In this document: one piece after another, positions 19,246-28,117 of the stretch
How the letters are laid out: each line of letters opens with the position of its first letter
How positions within the stretch are numbered: the stretch's first letter is position 1
NCBI RefSeq assembly: GCF_947331435.1
Contig: NZ_CAMZOF010000006.1
Coordinates: forward strand, 1-64,000
DNA length: 64,000 bases
Source: Pelagibius sp. Alg239-R121
GTDB taxonomy: Bacteria; Pseudomonadota; Alphaproteobacteria; Kiloniellales; Kiloniellaceae
Reading direction: 5' to 3'
Program-made: the position numbers and the translations under genes
The notes under the pieces: generated by a model
What the model saw: the letters and a program-made list of their open reading frames with translations, nothing else
Databases searched by the model: none
Told to the model about the DNA's origin: nothing

Positions 19246-19836
19246 ATGCTGAATTTCATCCGTAAATACTGGCAGGTGCTGGCACGGCCCAGCACGAGCA
19301 TCGGTCTCGGTGTCCTGACACTCGGCGGTTTCGTCGCGGGGGTCATTTTCTGGGGCGGTTTCAACACAGCGCTGGAGGTCACCAACACCGAGACCTTCTG
19401 CACCGGGTGCCATGAGATGCGGGACAACGTTTTCGCGGAGCTTCAGACCACGATTCACTTCACCAACCGCTCCGGCGTGCGTGCCACCTGCCCAGACTGT
19501 CATGTGCCTCATGAATGGACGCAGAAAATCGCGCGAAAGATGCAAGCGAGTAAAGAGGTCTGGGGACATCTCTTCGGGACCATCGACACGCGCGAAAAGT
19601 TTCAGGACAAACGCATCGATCTGGCGATTCATGAATGGACCCGTCTGAAAGCAAACGACTCTCTGGAATGCCGCAACTGCCATAGTGATGAATCAATGGA
19701 TATCACGCGGCAGAGCGTGCGTGCCGCCGATGCCCATGAGCGCTTTCTTTTCACTGGAGAAAAAACCTGTATCGATTGCCATAAGGGTATCGCGCATCGT
19801 CTGCCGGACATGTCACAGGTGCCGGGCTGGCAGTAA
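19246..19836 (+). CDS. napC: Tetraheme membrane cytochrome c NapC
   Basis: 196 residues: one N-terminal membrane anchor ([17 protein letters not shown]) and four heme motifs CTGCH, CPDCH, CRNCH and CIDCH, the NapC/NirT pattern. It oxidises quinol and feeds NapB-NapA. Last gene of napEFDABC; napG and napH are absent, so quinol oxidation depends on NapC. Confidence 0.95.
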   Translation: MLNFIRKYWQVLARPSTSIGLGVLTLGGFVAGVIFWGGFNTALEVTNTETFCTGCHEMRDNVFAELQTTIHFTNRSGVRATCPDCHVPHEWTQKIARKMQASKEVWGHLFGTIDTREKFQDKRIDLAIHEWTRLKANDSLECRNCHSDESMDITRQSVRAADAHERFLFTGEKTCIDCHKGIAHRLPDMSQVPGWQ

Positions 19837-20030
19837 CCGAGCAGTAACTGAGCAGTGTTTTCCAGCGTGGAATTTGGAGCGACTCTGCCTTGCCATAAAA
19901 TGGCCATTCTTGTGCCATTGTCTGCTACTAGAAGTAGGTATATCAACCGCATCCTCTGATCTCCATGGAAGGATTTTTAGCGGTGCCTACTTCAGATGAT
20001 TCCAAACGGGTTTTGGGCGGATGTTTCGCG

Positions 20031-20909
20031 ATGATGAAAAAGCGGTCCGCGGTGGTTCGCGGCGCTGCGTTTTTGACCATAGCCGTCCTCGCTTCGGCTC
20101 CAGCTTTGCTCCTGGCAGCAACAGTGTCGCCACCCGAAGTGATCGACGTTCGCGATTTATCGGAAAAGATTGGCGAGCGCGAGGTCGTCTTTTACGCGCT
20201 GGATCTGGAGAACGGTGAAAGCTTCGCCGTGCAGCCGGGCCGGCTGGACGAACCGCACTCTCCCTGGTCGACCTTCAAAGTTCCCAATCTTCTTATTGCC
20301 CTTGAGAGCGGTGTTGCGGGCGACCTCGACTATGCAAAACAATGGGACCAGGAAAAGTATCCTGCGCGTGATTATTGGCCGAAAGCCTGGCGCAACGATC
20401 ATACCTTGCGCTCGGCCTTCAAGCACTCCGTGGTTTGGTACTTCAAGGAAATAGCACTTGAAGTCGGGCTGGAACGCTACAGACAGGACGTCGTGAAATT
20501 CGGTTACGGCAATCGCGAGATCGCTGACAAACTGGACAGTTTTTGGCTCGGTGACCCCCTTGAGATTTCTCCTCGCGAGCAAGTGGCGTTCCTGACCCGT
20601 CTGCTTTCAGGTGAACTGGGCGTGTCGGACTCCAGTATGAAGGCTCTCGGCGAGGTTTCGATGTCGAGTGCCAAAGATGGCTTTGTTCTTCACGGTAAGA
20701 CCGGCGCTGGACCTAGCGAATCCGGAAACTTCAAAGGTCCCTTCGACGGCTGGTATGTGGGTTGGGTCGAGCGACCGGATCAAGACCCGCTTGCGTACGC
20801 CCTGTACATAAAGGGCAAAGGCTTCAAAGCCATCCAGAACAACATCCGGCAGGATCTCTCCGTAGATCTATTGATGAAAATCGGCGCTCTGCCTGCGAAC
20901 TGGAAGTAA
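20031..20909 (+). CDS. Class D (OXA-type) beta-lactamase family protein
   Basis: 292 residues from ATG 20031 (an upstream ATG at 19965 would lengthen the protein before its signal peptide). The signal peptide is RSAVVRGAAFLTIAVLASAP. All class D motifs are present: S80-TF-K83 with the lysine expected to be carbamylated, SVV (133-135), YGN (159-161), W172 in FWLGDPLEIS, and KTG (223-225). It should hydrolyse beta-lactams in the periplasm or act as a related acyl-serine enzyme. No mobile element or regulator adjoins it, which suggests an intrinsic chromosomal gene. Confidence 0.88.
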   Translation: MMKKRSAVVRGAAFLTIAVLASAPALLLAATVSPPEVIDVRDLSEKIGEREVVFYALDLENGESFAVQPGRLDEPHSPWSTFKVPNLLIALESGVAGDLDYAKQWDQEKYPARDYWPKAWRNDHTLRSAFKHSVVWYFKEIALEVGLERYRQDVVKFGYGNREIADKLDSFWLGDPLEISPREQVAFLTRLLSGELGVSDSSMKALGEVSMSSAKDGFVLHGKTGAGPSESGNFKGPFDGWYVGWVERPDQDPLAYALYIKGKGFKAIQNNIRQDLSVDLLMKIGALPANWK

Positions 20910-20918
20910 CACCTGAGC

Positions 20919-20955
20919 GCGATCGCTCTCGACGGAAAGGCTAGAGAGCGATCGC
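20919..20955. terminator. Perfect 12-bp hairpin downstream of the beta-lactamase gene
   Basis: GCGATCGCTCTC (20919-20930) pairs perfectly with GAGAGCGATCGC (20944-20955) across a 13-nt loop. It begins 10 bp after the stop codon. The U-tract is lacking, so it may act as a stabiliser or a Rho-assisted terminator rather than a classic intrinsic one. Confidence 0.55.
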
Positions 20956-21020
20956 ATATCACGTCGTTACTTGAGAGTCTGCTACACTCACTCCATCAGG
21001 TGACAATGGAGACCGAGTTT

Positions 21021-21365
21021 ATGACCAAACCAGATGATCGCCCCTACAGTATTGAAGGGCGGCAATTGATTGCCGAAACACCGGACCTGCGGGTACAGAT
21101 CCTGACTTTGGCTGCGGGTGAGGAAGTTCCTTGGCATTATCACAGCGAGATTGCCGATAGTTTCATCTGTCTCGACGGTCCCATGCTTGTCGAGACCAGG
21201 GCGCCGCGCGTGAACCATCGGCTCGAGACAGGCGAAAGCTGCGACGTGCCGGCGAAGACAGCACACCGTGTGAGCGGGGAAGAGGGCGGTGCCTGCCGCT
21301 TCGTGATTGTCCAAGGTGTCGGCACCTATGATTACATTCCAATCACCCAGGCTTCGGACGGTTAA
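21021..21365 (+). CDS. Small single-domain cupin protein
   Basis: 114 residues from ATG 21021 with GGAG 9 nt upstream; in-frame starts at 21000 and 21006 are also possible. Cupin motif 1 is seen as GEEVPWHYHSEIADSF and motif 2 around VPAKTAHRVSGE, giving three likely metal-binding histidines. The substrate is unknown. Its last 4 nt overlap the stop of the convergent LysR gene. Confidence 0.8.
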   Translation: MTKPDDRPYSIEGRQLIAETPDLRVQILTLAAGEEVPWHYHSEIADSFICLDGPMLVETRAPRVNHRLETGESCDVPAKTAHRVSGEEGGACRFVIVQGVGTYDYIPITQASDG

Positions 21366-22261
21366 CCCTCTGTGAGGGATGTTTCCTTTTTAAGCCAGTC
21401 GATTGCAGTTGTGACGGCGACACGCTCCTTCGCTTGAGGATCGCGGACGATCCAATAGGCGTCTGGTATTTCGATGCGATTTTCCCCGAACGGACGCACC
21501 AGCGCTCCCGAAGCGACATCGTCACGGGCGAGCCTGTCGCGCGCGAGGGCGACGCCCTGGTTTTGACTGGCGGCTCTTAACACCAGATCCGACGAGGCGA
21601 ACCGCGGGCCCGTGCGCAGGTTCAATCCTTTGAGTGGATAACGCTTTTGCCAGCTCTGCCAGGCTGCCTGCGGATCCCGGTCGTGGATCGCCCGGATGCC
21701 AGTCAGATCGTTGTTTGACAGCTTTCGCCGCTTCTCTTCCCACAGGTTACGGCCGACCACCGGATAGAGTGCGTCATCCATCAGTGCTTCACACACAAGG
21801 TCTCTCCAGGGGCCGCGCCCCATTCGGATGGAGAAGTCGCTAGTGCCTGTGGCCTGATCCGTCAGCTTTTGCTCGATGACGATGGAGACTTCGATCCAGG
21901 GGTGTGCTTCTTCCAGAGCGGGAAGACGTGGTAGGAGCCATCTAGCTGCGAAGGAAGGTGTGGTCTCGATTGTGATGCTGTTGCCCCTGCGCTGCTCCCG
22001 CAACGATTCGACCGCCGACTCAAGCGCTCTCAAACTGGAAAGCGATGCGCGTCCCAGGGCTTCGCCTGCTGGAGAGAATATGAGCAGACGATGCCCCTCG
22101 CGTTTTTCAAACAGCTCGACCCCAAGCCAAGCTTCGAGTTCGCGCAGATGACGGCTGACCGACGAGTGGGTGACTTCCAGCAGGCGGGCGGCCGGGCGGA
22201 CGCCCCCGGAATCGTAAACAGCGGCAAATGCTCTGAGCGCATTCAGAGGAAGGTTTTTCAT
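21362..22261 (-). CDS. LysR family transcriptional regulator (GcvA-like)
   Basis: 299 residues. The winged helix-turn-helix (LNALRAFAAVYDSGGVRPAARLLEVTHSSVSRHLRELE) fills the first 60 residues and the periplasmic-binding-like effector domain the rest (PSFAARWLLPRL, SDFSIRMGRG). Divergent from the glutathione transferase/LysE pair with a 100-bp AT-rich gap, so these are the likely targets. Confidence 0.92.
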   Translation of the reverse strand: MKNLPLNALRAFAAVYDSGGVRPAARLLEVTHSSVSRHLRELEAWLGVELFEKREGHRLLIFSPAGEALGRASLSSLRALESAVESLREQRRGNSITIETTPSFAARWLLPRLPALEEAHPWIEVSIVIEQKLTDQATGTSDFSIRMGRGPWRDLVCEALMDDALYPVVGRNLWEEKRRKLSNNDLTGIRAIHDRDPQAAWQSWQKRYPLKGLNLRTGPRFASSDLVLRAASQNQGVALARDRLARDDVASGALVRPFGENRIEIPDAYWIVRDPQAKERVAVTTAIDWLKKETSLTEG

Positions 22262-22361
22262 GGTCTCAATAATAGACCAAAAATATTAATTTTGAGAACA
22301 GTAAATTCTGCAATCTGTCTTTATGTTCCCTGCGTTAGCTTTTTGAACGTGGAGTGAAGCG

Positions 22362-23393
22362 ATGGGAACGATGGTTAAAGGCCGATGGGTTGAAGAGGAC
22401 CGCATTATTGAAGATGGCGGTTTCAAACGGCGACCGAGTGTTTTTGGTACGTCGCTCGCGTCGGATCTTGCATCTGCTATCCGCACAGAGGCCGGGCGGT
22501 ATCATCTGATTGCATCGCTGAGCTGTCCCTGGTCGCACTGCACGATCATCGCGAGAACACTGAAAGGTCTGGAAAGGGAAGTGCCTCTGCAAATCGCGGG
22601 CGGCCCTCGGGTGCAGGGTTATCCGGTGAACGCTGGCGCAGCTTGGACCGTCCCAGGCAGCGACCATCAGATCGTCCATATGCACGAACTCTATAGCCTA
22701 TCCGACCCAAATTACAGTGGGCGCTCCACGGTCCCCGTGCTCTGGGACAGTGTTCGACAAGAGATCGTAAGCAACGAATCTGCTCAAATCCTGCGCCTTT
22801 TCGACGCTGTGCCTCCAAGTTCCGATGGCCTCGATTTTACCCTCGTTCCGCCCGGCCTGACCGAACAGATCGATGCTCTCAACCAGCGTCTATATGGTGA
22901 TCTCTCCAATGCCGTCTACCGGGCCGGTCTGGCTCAGCGCCAGGATCTCTATGAAGAAGCCGTCGATCAAGTATTCGCCATGTTGGACGATTTGGAGGCA
23001 AGGCTTGTGGCACAGCGCTTTCTTTTCGGTCCGGTACTGAGCGAGAGCGACTTGCGTTTGCTGCCGACGCTTCTGCGCTTTGATTCAGTCTACCACGGTC
23101 ACTTCAGATGCAGCCGCAGAAGGCTTGCCGACTACCCCAACCTTTGGGCCTATGCCCGGGATCTCTACGCCTGGCACGGGATTGCTGCGACGACCGACTT
23201 CCAGGTCATACGTGAGGGCTACTACCTGAATGACGGTGCGGGAAATCCTTTCGGGATCGTCGCGGTTGCACCCGATACTGATTGGTCAGTAGCGCATGGC
23301 CGTGAAGAGCTTTCGCCTGCGTTTCTTTTCGCCCGAGACGGCAAGCCCTTCGAAGTGGATCCCCTGACGCTGCAAAGAAGGGGTAAAGGGTGA
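22362..23393 (+). CDS. Glutathionyl-hydroquinone reductase (xi-class GST, YqjG/ECM4 family)
   Basis: 343 residues. The catalytic cysteine C55 sits in SLSCPWSHC, the CPW motif of this class, which reduces glutathionyl-hydroquinones. Downstream features include LYSLSDPNYSGRSTVPVLWD, an IVSNESAQI glutathione-binding segment and the C-terminal helical domain (LRFDSVYHGHFRCS, YPNLWAYARDLY). The stop codon overlaps the start of the LysE gene, so the two are co-translated. Confidence 0.92.
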   Translation: MGTMVKGRWVEEDRIIEDGGFKRRPSVFGTSLASDLASAIRTEAGRYHLIASLSCPWSHCTIIARTLKGLEREVPLQIAGGPRVQGYPVNAGAAWTVPGSDHQIVHMHELYSLSDPNYSGRSTVPVLWDSVRQEIVSNESAQILRLFDAVPPSSDGLDFTLVPPGLTEQIDALNQRLYGDLSNAVYRAGLAQRQDLYEEAVDQVFAMLDDLEARLVAQRFLFGPVLSESDLRLLPTLLRFDSVYHGHFRCSRRRLADYPNLWAYARDLYAWHGIAATTDFQVIREGYYLNDGAGNPFGIVAVAPDTDWSVAHGREELSPAFLFARDGKPFEVDPLTLQRRGKG

Positions 23394-23998
23394 CTGTCAT
23401 GGAGACGCTCATCGCGGTCGCGGGTCTGATCACCGTCGCCGCCATTACGCCTGGTCCCAACAATTTCATCGTCCTGGAGCGGACGGTACGGGGTGGATTT
23501 CGTGCCGGCCTTCCGGCTATTGCAGGTGTGATGGCGGGAACGCAGCTGCTCCTCCTTTTGATCTGGTTAGGGGCCGGCGCGTTGTTTGCAGAAGAACCGC
23601 GGTTGCGCGACGCACTGATGCTGATCGGCGCAGGCTATCTCCTGTGGCTTGGTTTCAATATGGTCCGGCAGAGCTTCGCACGCTCCACAGATAACGAGAC
23701 GGCGTCGCTGGTGCCAATCCGCTCGTTTGCCAGTCTGGTTTTGTTTCAGTTCCTCAATCCCAAAAGCTGGGTTCTGGTGTTAACGGCAACGGCTGCGTTG
23801 TCCGGAGACGTCTCCGACCTGTCTACGTTATTGAGCCTGACGCTGTTATTCCTTGTGATAACCGGCACCTGTTTGACGCTCTGGGCACTTATGGGAGCAG
23901 GCTTGACACACTTGCTTGCTGATCAGGCGTGCAGCCAATGGTTCGACCGTGCCATGGGTGTTCTTCTTATCATTTCTGCGGCATTGCTTTTGACCTAG
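23390..23998 (+). CDS. LysE/RhtB family exporter
   Basis: 202 residues, about six membrane helices. The signature ITPGPNNFIVLERTVRGGFRAG is diagnostic of LysE/RhtB amino-acid and metabolite exporters. GTG 23390 overlaps the upstream stop; ATG 23399 is an alternative. Paired with a quinone-detoxifying GST under a LysR regulator, so an export role in stress or detoxification is plausible but unproven. Confidence 0.88.
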   Translation: MTVMETLIAVAGLITVAAITPGPNNFIVLERTVRGGFRAGLPAIAGVMAGTQLLLLLIWLGAGALFAEEPRLRDALMLIGAGYLLWLGFNMVRQSFARSTDNETASLVPIRSFASLVLFQFLNPKSWVLVLTATAALSGDVSDLSTLLSLTLLFLVITGTCLTLWALMGAGLTHLLADQACSQWFDRAMGVLLIISAALLLT

Positions 23999-24068
23999 AG
24001 CTCTTCTGTTACGATGAATAGCAAACGGACCTCGTGTGCGTTTTCATAGTCATGGCATATTCCCGCGG

Positions 24069-24218
24069 ATGCCGATTATGCTAGCGCGGGAGAAACGCCA
24101 GAATGAGGAGTTGGCAGAGCGGTTGAGAGTGGTCGCTGCCAATCGTGGCAACATTGGCGATGTAGACTCGCCCCGTGATCAACTCCAATACGATCTGATC
24201 AGGGCTTTTCGCAGTTAA
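24069..24218 (+). CDS. Possible small hypothetical protein
   Basis: 49 residues, charged and helical-looking (LAREKRQNEELAERLRVV). It sits in a 270-bp gap between a LysE exporter and a hydrolase. No ribosome site is convincing and no family is recognised, so it may be chance. Confidence 0.25.
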   Translation: MPIMLAREKRQNEELAERLRVVAANRGNIGDVDSPRDQLQYDLIRAFRS

Positions 24219-24268
24219 GCCGAAAATCATGAATGGACCTTCACTGCGACGTGCATTAACAACGACGC

Positions 24269-25153
24269 ATGTTTTCTGACTTTACCTCCTTCGATATCGA
24301 TAGTGATGGGGCACGTATTCATGGCGTAACGGGCGGGCAGGGGCCTGGACTGCTTCTGCTCCATGGTTATCCGCAGACCCATGTCATGTGGCACAGGATC
24401 GCACCGGCCCTGGCGCAGCATTTCACTGTGGTCGCTGCCGATCTGCGCGGGTATGGCCATTCGTCAAAGCCGCCGAGCACTGAAAATCATGACAGCTATT
24501 CCAAGCGCGCCATGGCGCAAGACATGGTCAGCGTGATGGATGAACTGGGGTTCGAGCGCTTCATGGTGGGGGCCCATGACCGCGGGGCACGGGTTGCACA
24601 TCGCCTGGCATTGGATTGGCCCGATAAGGTCTCGCGTCTGGCGGTGTTGGACATCGCGCCGACACGGGAAATGTACGCCAATACAAGCGACGGCTTTGCC
24701 CGTGCCTACTGGCATTGGTTTTTCCTGATCCAGAAAGCGCCTTTTCCAGAACGGATGATCGAGGCTGACCCCAAAGCCTACTGGCTGAAGAAGTGCGGAT
24801 CCGGCTCTGCGGGGCTCTCGGCCTTCAGCGAAGCTGCGATGGCGGCGTATCTGGAGGCCTTTCAAGACCCGGAGGTCATTCGCGCATCCTGCGAAGACTA
24901 TCGCGCCGCAGCGACCATCGACATCAGTCATGACGATGCCGATAATGGTCGCAAGATCGCCTGTCCGCTTATGGCCTTGTGGGGTGAAAAGGGCGCCATC
25001 GAGGCTCACTTCGACTGCCTGGCTCTCTGGCGGGAGCGTGCCGAAAAGGTGCGCGGCCGGTCGCTTCCCGGCGGACACTATCTCGCCGAAGAACTTCCCG
25101 ACCAGGTGCTGCAGGAATTTACCGATTTCTTTTCCGAGGACTCATCATCGTGA
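24269..25153 (+). CDS. Fluoroacetate dehalogenase-like alpha/beta hydrolase
   Basis: 294 residues. Oxyanion motif HGYPQT (32-37). The nucleophile elbow reads GAHDRGAR with D104, R105 and R108, followed by D128, H149-W150 in YWHWF, Y211 and H270 (GGHYLAEE). These coincide in order and almost in number with the catalytic Asp, carboxylate-binding Arg pair, fluoride-binding His-Trp-Tyr and catalytic His of characterised fluoroacetate dehalogenases. An epoxide hydrolase would normally lack the RxxR/HW set. It overlaps the next gene by 4 nt (GTGA). Substrate is inferred. Confidence 0.82.
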   Translation: MFSDFTSFDIDSDGARIHGVTGGQGPGLLLLHGYPQTHVMWHRIAPALAQHFTVVAADLRGYGHSSKPPSTENHDSYSKRAMAQDMVSVMDELGFERFMVGAHDRGARVAHRLALDWPDKVSRLAVLDIAPTREMYANTSDGFARAYWHWFFLIQKAPFPERMIEADPKAYWLKKCGSGSAGLSAFSEAAMAAYLEAFQDPEVIRASCEDYRAAATIDISHDDADNGRKIACPLMALWGEKGAIEAHFDCLALWRERAEKVRGRSLPGGHYLAEELPDQVLQEFTDFFSEDSSS

Positions 25154-26232
25154 CAAACCGTATCTACAAGATCGCTTCCATTCCAGGTGACGGCATTGGC
25201 AAGGAGGTGATTCCGGTCGGACAGGCCGCTGCTGACGCCGCGGCTGCAAAGCACGGCTTCGCGATTGAATGGACGGAATTCGATTGGTCCTGCGAGCGCT
25301 TTGCGGAGACCGGCCGGATGATGCCGGAGGATGGCGTCGAGCAGATGAAAGCGTTCGATTCTATCTATTTGGGGGCCGTCGGCTGGCCGGGCGTACCCGA
25401 CCATGTCTCGCTTTGGGGACTTCTGATTCCCCTGCGCCGCGAGTTGGATCTCTATGCCAATGTGCGTCCGGTGCGACTGCTTAAGGGGGTCAGCTCGCCG
25501 CTTGCCGGGCGGGGGCCTGAGGACATCGATTTTATCGTGGTGCGCGAAAACGTCGAGGGCGAGTATTCGGAAATCGGGGGCCGGATCTTTGCCGGCACTG
25601 ACCAGGAGATGGTTTCCCAGCAGGCCGTCTTTACCCGGCGCGGCACAGACCGCATCATGGACTATGCCTTCAAGCTGGCGCAAAACCGCAAACGTAAACA
25701 CGTCACTTCGGCGACGAAATCAAATGGTATCGTCCACACCATGCCCTTCTGGGATGAGCGCTTTGCCGAGATGTCAAAACGCTATCCTGAAGTGGGTACG
25801 GCCCAGTTTCACATTGATATTCTGACGGCGCACTTTGTGCAGCATCCCGATTGGTTCGACGTGGTCGTCGGCTCAAATCTCTTTGGGGATATCCTTTCTG
25901 ACCTGGGTCCCGCCGTCGCCGGTTCAATCGGCATCGCGCCGGCAGCGAACATCAATCCGGAAGGCGTTTTTCCTTCCATGTTCGAACCGGTGCACGGTTC
26001 TGCGCCTGACATCGCTGGCCAGGGAATCGCTAATCCCATTGCCGCCGTCTGGACGGCTGCCATGATGCTGGAACATCTCGGCGAACAGGAAGCTGCCCAG
26101 ACATTGGAGACGGCAATGGAGGCAGTGCTGTCGGACCCTGCTTCCCGGACGAAGGACCTTGGCGGAACGGCGGATACGCAGAGCTGTGGCACAGCCATCC
26201 TCAAAGGAATTCAAGAGGACGATGGGTCTTAA
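25150..26232 (+). CDS. Tartrate dehydrogenase/D-malate dehydrogenase family (beta-decarboxylating)
   Basis: 360 residues from GTG. It belongs to the isocitrate/isopropylmalate dehydrogenase superfamily: IPGDGIGKEV at the N-terminus, the subgroup-specific LGAVGWPGVPDHVSLWG, RPVRLLKGVSSPL, VRENVEGEYSEIG, the NLFGDILSDL metal-binding aspartates and the cofactor segment EPVHGSAPDIAG. TtuC- and DmlA-type enzymes oxidise tartrate or D-malate with NAD+. The overlap with the dehalogenase gene suggests a shared 2-hydroxy-acid or haloacid pathway. Confidence 0.9.
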   Translation: MTNRIYKIASIPGDGIGKEVIPVGQAAADAAAAKHGFAIEWTEFDWSCERFAETGRMMPEDGVEQMKAFDSIYLGAVGWPGVPDHVSLWGLLIPLRRELDLYANVRPVRLLKGVSSPLAGRGPEDIDFIVVRENVEGEYSEIGGRIFAGTDQEMVSQQAVFTRRGTDRIMDYAFKLAQNRKRKHVTSATKSNGIVHTMPFWDERFAEMSKRYPEVGTAQFHIDILTAHFVQHPDWFDVVVGSNLFGDILSDLGPAVAGSIGIAPAANINPEGVFPSMFEPVHGSAPDIAGQGIANPIAAVWTAAMMLEHLGEQEAAQTLETAMEAVLSDPASRTKDLGGTADTQSCGTAILKGIQEDDGS

Positions 26233-26258
26233 TGCTATCAGTTAAGAGCCATCGTCCT
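26216..26258. terminator. Bidirectional terminator between convergent genes
   Basis: AGGACGATGG (26216-26225) and TCTTAA (26227-26232) pair with TTAAGA (26242-26247) and CCATCGTCCT (26249-26258); the only break is one G-G mismatch. The stem includes the stop codon of the dehydrogenase gene and ends 9 bp before the end of the AraC-type gene. T-rich sequence follows on the + strand. Confidence 0.8.
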
Positions 26259-26267
26259 TCCGAAATT

Positions 26268-27125
26268 TTACTTCAACGGCATATGGATGTTGGTCATCAG
26301 GTCGTTCGGTGCCGTGTCCTGGGGGTTGTTGAGGTATTCTTCGAAGCAGGGGGCGTTGGCCGCCTCCCGGCCGGATTCGGTTAGCCACTCGCCGTAGAAC
26401 CATTGGTAAGCCGCCTTCATGTCGGCGTAAGGCCCTTTGTATTTCAAGACCGCATAGGAGCCGCCCTGGATCTCGGTGTATTCAAAGGGCGCCGTCAAAT
26501 CAGGCGAACTGGACAAGACGGCGCCGGCTTGCGAACGAAGTTCCGCTTCGGGAATTGAATCCGGATCATCGTAGTAAACACCGATAATCCGCGTGGTGTC
26601 CTTCATCAGATCCTGCGCTGCCAGCCAACCGAACAGGCGGTCAAAAGCTTTTCCGACTTCCATGTAGGAACCGCTGTGGGACGTGGTTGCGGCTTTCATG
26701 GCGGGGACGTTTTTTATTTCAACACTGTACATAATCGGGGCCCTTTCCGGCGATCCATTGGTAAACCGGCTGTGGCCGCCGTTCTTCCGGTATTGTGCCG
26801 GCGGCATGCCATAGACGGATTTGAAGATGCGCGTGAAGGACTGACGGTTCGGATAGCCGCTGCGTTGAGCGACCTCGTCGACCGGCATATCGCTATGAGC
26901 CAGATAACCGGCCGCCCGATGGAGGCGCAATCGCTTTACCGTGACCGCGATCGTCTCGCCGCGGACGGCGTGATAGACCCGGTGCCAGTGATAAGGCGAC
27001 ATGCAAGCCACGTCGGCCAGTTTCTGCAGATCGATCTCTTCGTCGAGATGGTCGTAGATATAGGCGATGACGCGGTTCAACCGCTCTTCGTAGTTGCTTC
27101 TTAAGGTCACGTGTGTCGTTACCAC
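26268..27125 (-). CDS. AraC family regulator with GyrI-like effector domain
   Basis: 285 residues from GTG with GAAGAG upstream. The N-terminal double helix-turn-helix (LQKLADVACMSPYHWHRVYHAV ... DEVAQRSGYPNRQSFTRIFKSVYGMPPAQYRK) is followed by a GyrI/SOUL-type small-molecule-binding domain from about 135 onward (MYSVEIKNVPAMKAATTSHSG; ending in a YLNNPQDTAP loop). This Rob/SoxS-like layout is common in regulators that sense amphipathic compounds. No obvious target gene adjoins it. Confidence 0.9.
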   Translation of the reverse strand: MVTTHVTLRSNYEERLNRVIAYIYDHLDEEIDLQKLADVACMSPYHWHRVYHAVRGETIAVTVKRLRLHRAAGYLAHSDMPVDEVAQRSGYPNRQSFTRIFKSVYGMPPAQYRKNGGHSRFTNGSPERAPIMYSVEIKNVPAMKAATTSHSGSYMEVGKAFDRLFGWLAAQDLMKDTTRIIGVYYDDPDSIPEAELRSQAGAVLSSSPDLTAPFEYTEIQGGSYAVLKYKGPYADMKAAYQWFYGEWLTESGREAANAPCFEEYLNNPQDTAPNDLMTNIHMPLK

Positions 27126-27219
27126 TCAGTCTCTTCAATGTGCGGAAGGGACCAAACCATAGATCGATTTGACAAATCTTGCTGACTTGAAGCGAGGGGG
27201 CAAACACCTCTGCTGCCGG

Positions 27220-28065
27220 TTACTTCCGGGAGGCTTCGATAGCCTCCTGCTTGTGCCAATAACCGAGCCACTTCACGGTATCACTGTAGCTGTGACCGTC
27301 TTCGAATTGTGTCCAGGGCCAGTCACTACCCCAGAGCAGGGCATTCTCGCCGATCGAATCCCTAAGCGCCTGATAGCTGTCCCGGCATGCCATGGCGGCG
27401 CCTTCTGGATCCAACGAGGGATACACCCGATAAGGCGCCGAGGTCTTTACCCAGAGGTTTTGACCCTGGTAGGCGCAAATCATTCTGAAACCCACGCAGC
27501 CAAAAGGGTTGTGAACATCCGGCAGACCGAAGTGATCGACCACCAGGCGTTCGCAGCAATCGGCCAGCTGTTCGAAGGCCTGGGGCCAGCGCCAGCCTTC
27601 CAACTGAACCTCGACGTGCCAGTTCAATGCATTGACGCGGGAGAAGAACCTGCGCCAGGTCACGTTGGAAAAATCGGGAATATCCTGACGTAAAAGATTG
27701 AGACGAACCCCGACGACTCCAGCGGCGTCGTAATCCTTGAGTTTACGCACCGGCGTGCTCGGTGGGACCACGACGACACCGCGGAGCCATATGGGGCTTG
27801 GATTTTTTCGGATGGATTCCAGGCAGGAAATCAAAAAAGAATTATCTCGGCCCAGGAAGCTTGGCTGAACCAACAGGCCGCCGGATTTGTTGTGTTTTTT
27901 CAAGAGCGCGACGTAATTTTCCAGCGGCGCGTCGTAGGCTGGCGCATAGCGTCTGTTTTTCTGCATCGGGAGCGATTTCATGAAGACATGCGCGTGCCAG
28001 TCGACAGCCTGACGGTCTGTCTCTTCGGAAATTAACGGCATTTGGCTCAAATTTTCTTGATTCAT
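27220..28065 (-). CDS. Amidohydrolase, 2-pyrone-4,6-dicarboxylate-lactonase-like
   Basis: 281 residues. The metal-binding start DWHAHVF, an internal QLEGW/VVDHFGLPD block and the late WGSDWPWTQFE motif (catalytic Asp) place it in the amidohydrolase-2 family that hydrolyses lactones of dicarboxylates. It is divergent from the GntR/TRAP operon; a perfect palindrome lies 2 bp before its ATG, so its expression is probably controlled by that regulator. The likely role is ring opening of a compound imported by the TRAP system. Confidence 0.85.
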   Translation of the reverse strand: MNQENLSQMPLISEETDRQAVDWHAHVFMKSLPMQKNRRYAPAYDAPLENYVALLKKHNKSGGLLVQPSFLGRDNSFLISCLESIRKNPSPIWLRGVVVVPPSTPVRKLKDYDAAGVVGVRLNLLRQDIPDFSNVTWRRFFSRVNALNWHVEVQLEGWRWPQAFEQLADCCERLVVDHFGLPDVHNPFGCVGFRMICAYQGQNLWVKTSAPYRVYPSLDPEGAAMACRDSYQALRDSIGENALLWGSDWPWTQFEDGHSYSDTVKWLGYWHKQEAIEASRK

Positions 28066-28066
28066 T

Positions 28067-28084
28067 TATTCTTATATAAGAATA
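28067..28084. promoter_or_regulatory. 18-bp perfect palindrome, probable GntR operator
   Basis: TATTCTTATATAAGAATA is a perfect inverted repeat in the 52-bp gap between the divergent amidohydrolase and GntR genes. AT-rich palindromes of this size are typical operators for GntR/HutC dimers. Its position over the amidohydrolase ribosome-binding region would block that gene directly. Confidence 0.7.
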
Positions 28085-28117
28085 TAGCTACCGAAGAATG
28101 TTAGCAAGGCGATTCCC

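Noticed and set aside
24001-24268. Regulatory RNA in the gap before the dehalogenase gene
   Set aside because: No convincing promoter-hairpin-terminator arrangement was found; only a doubtful 49-codon frame is present.
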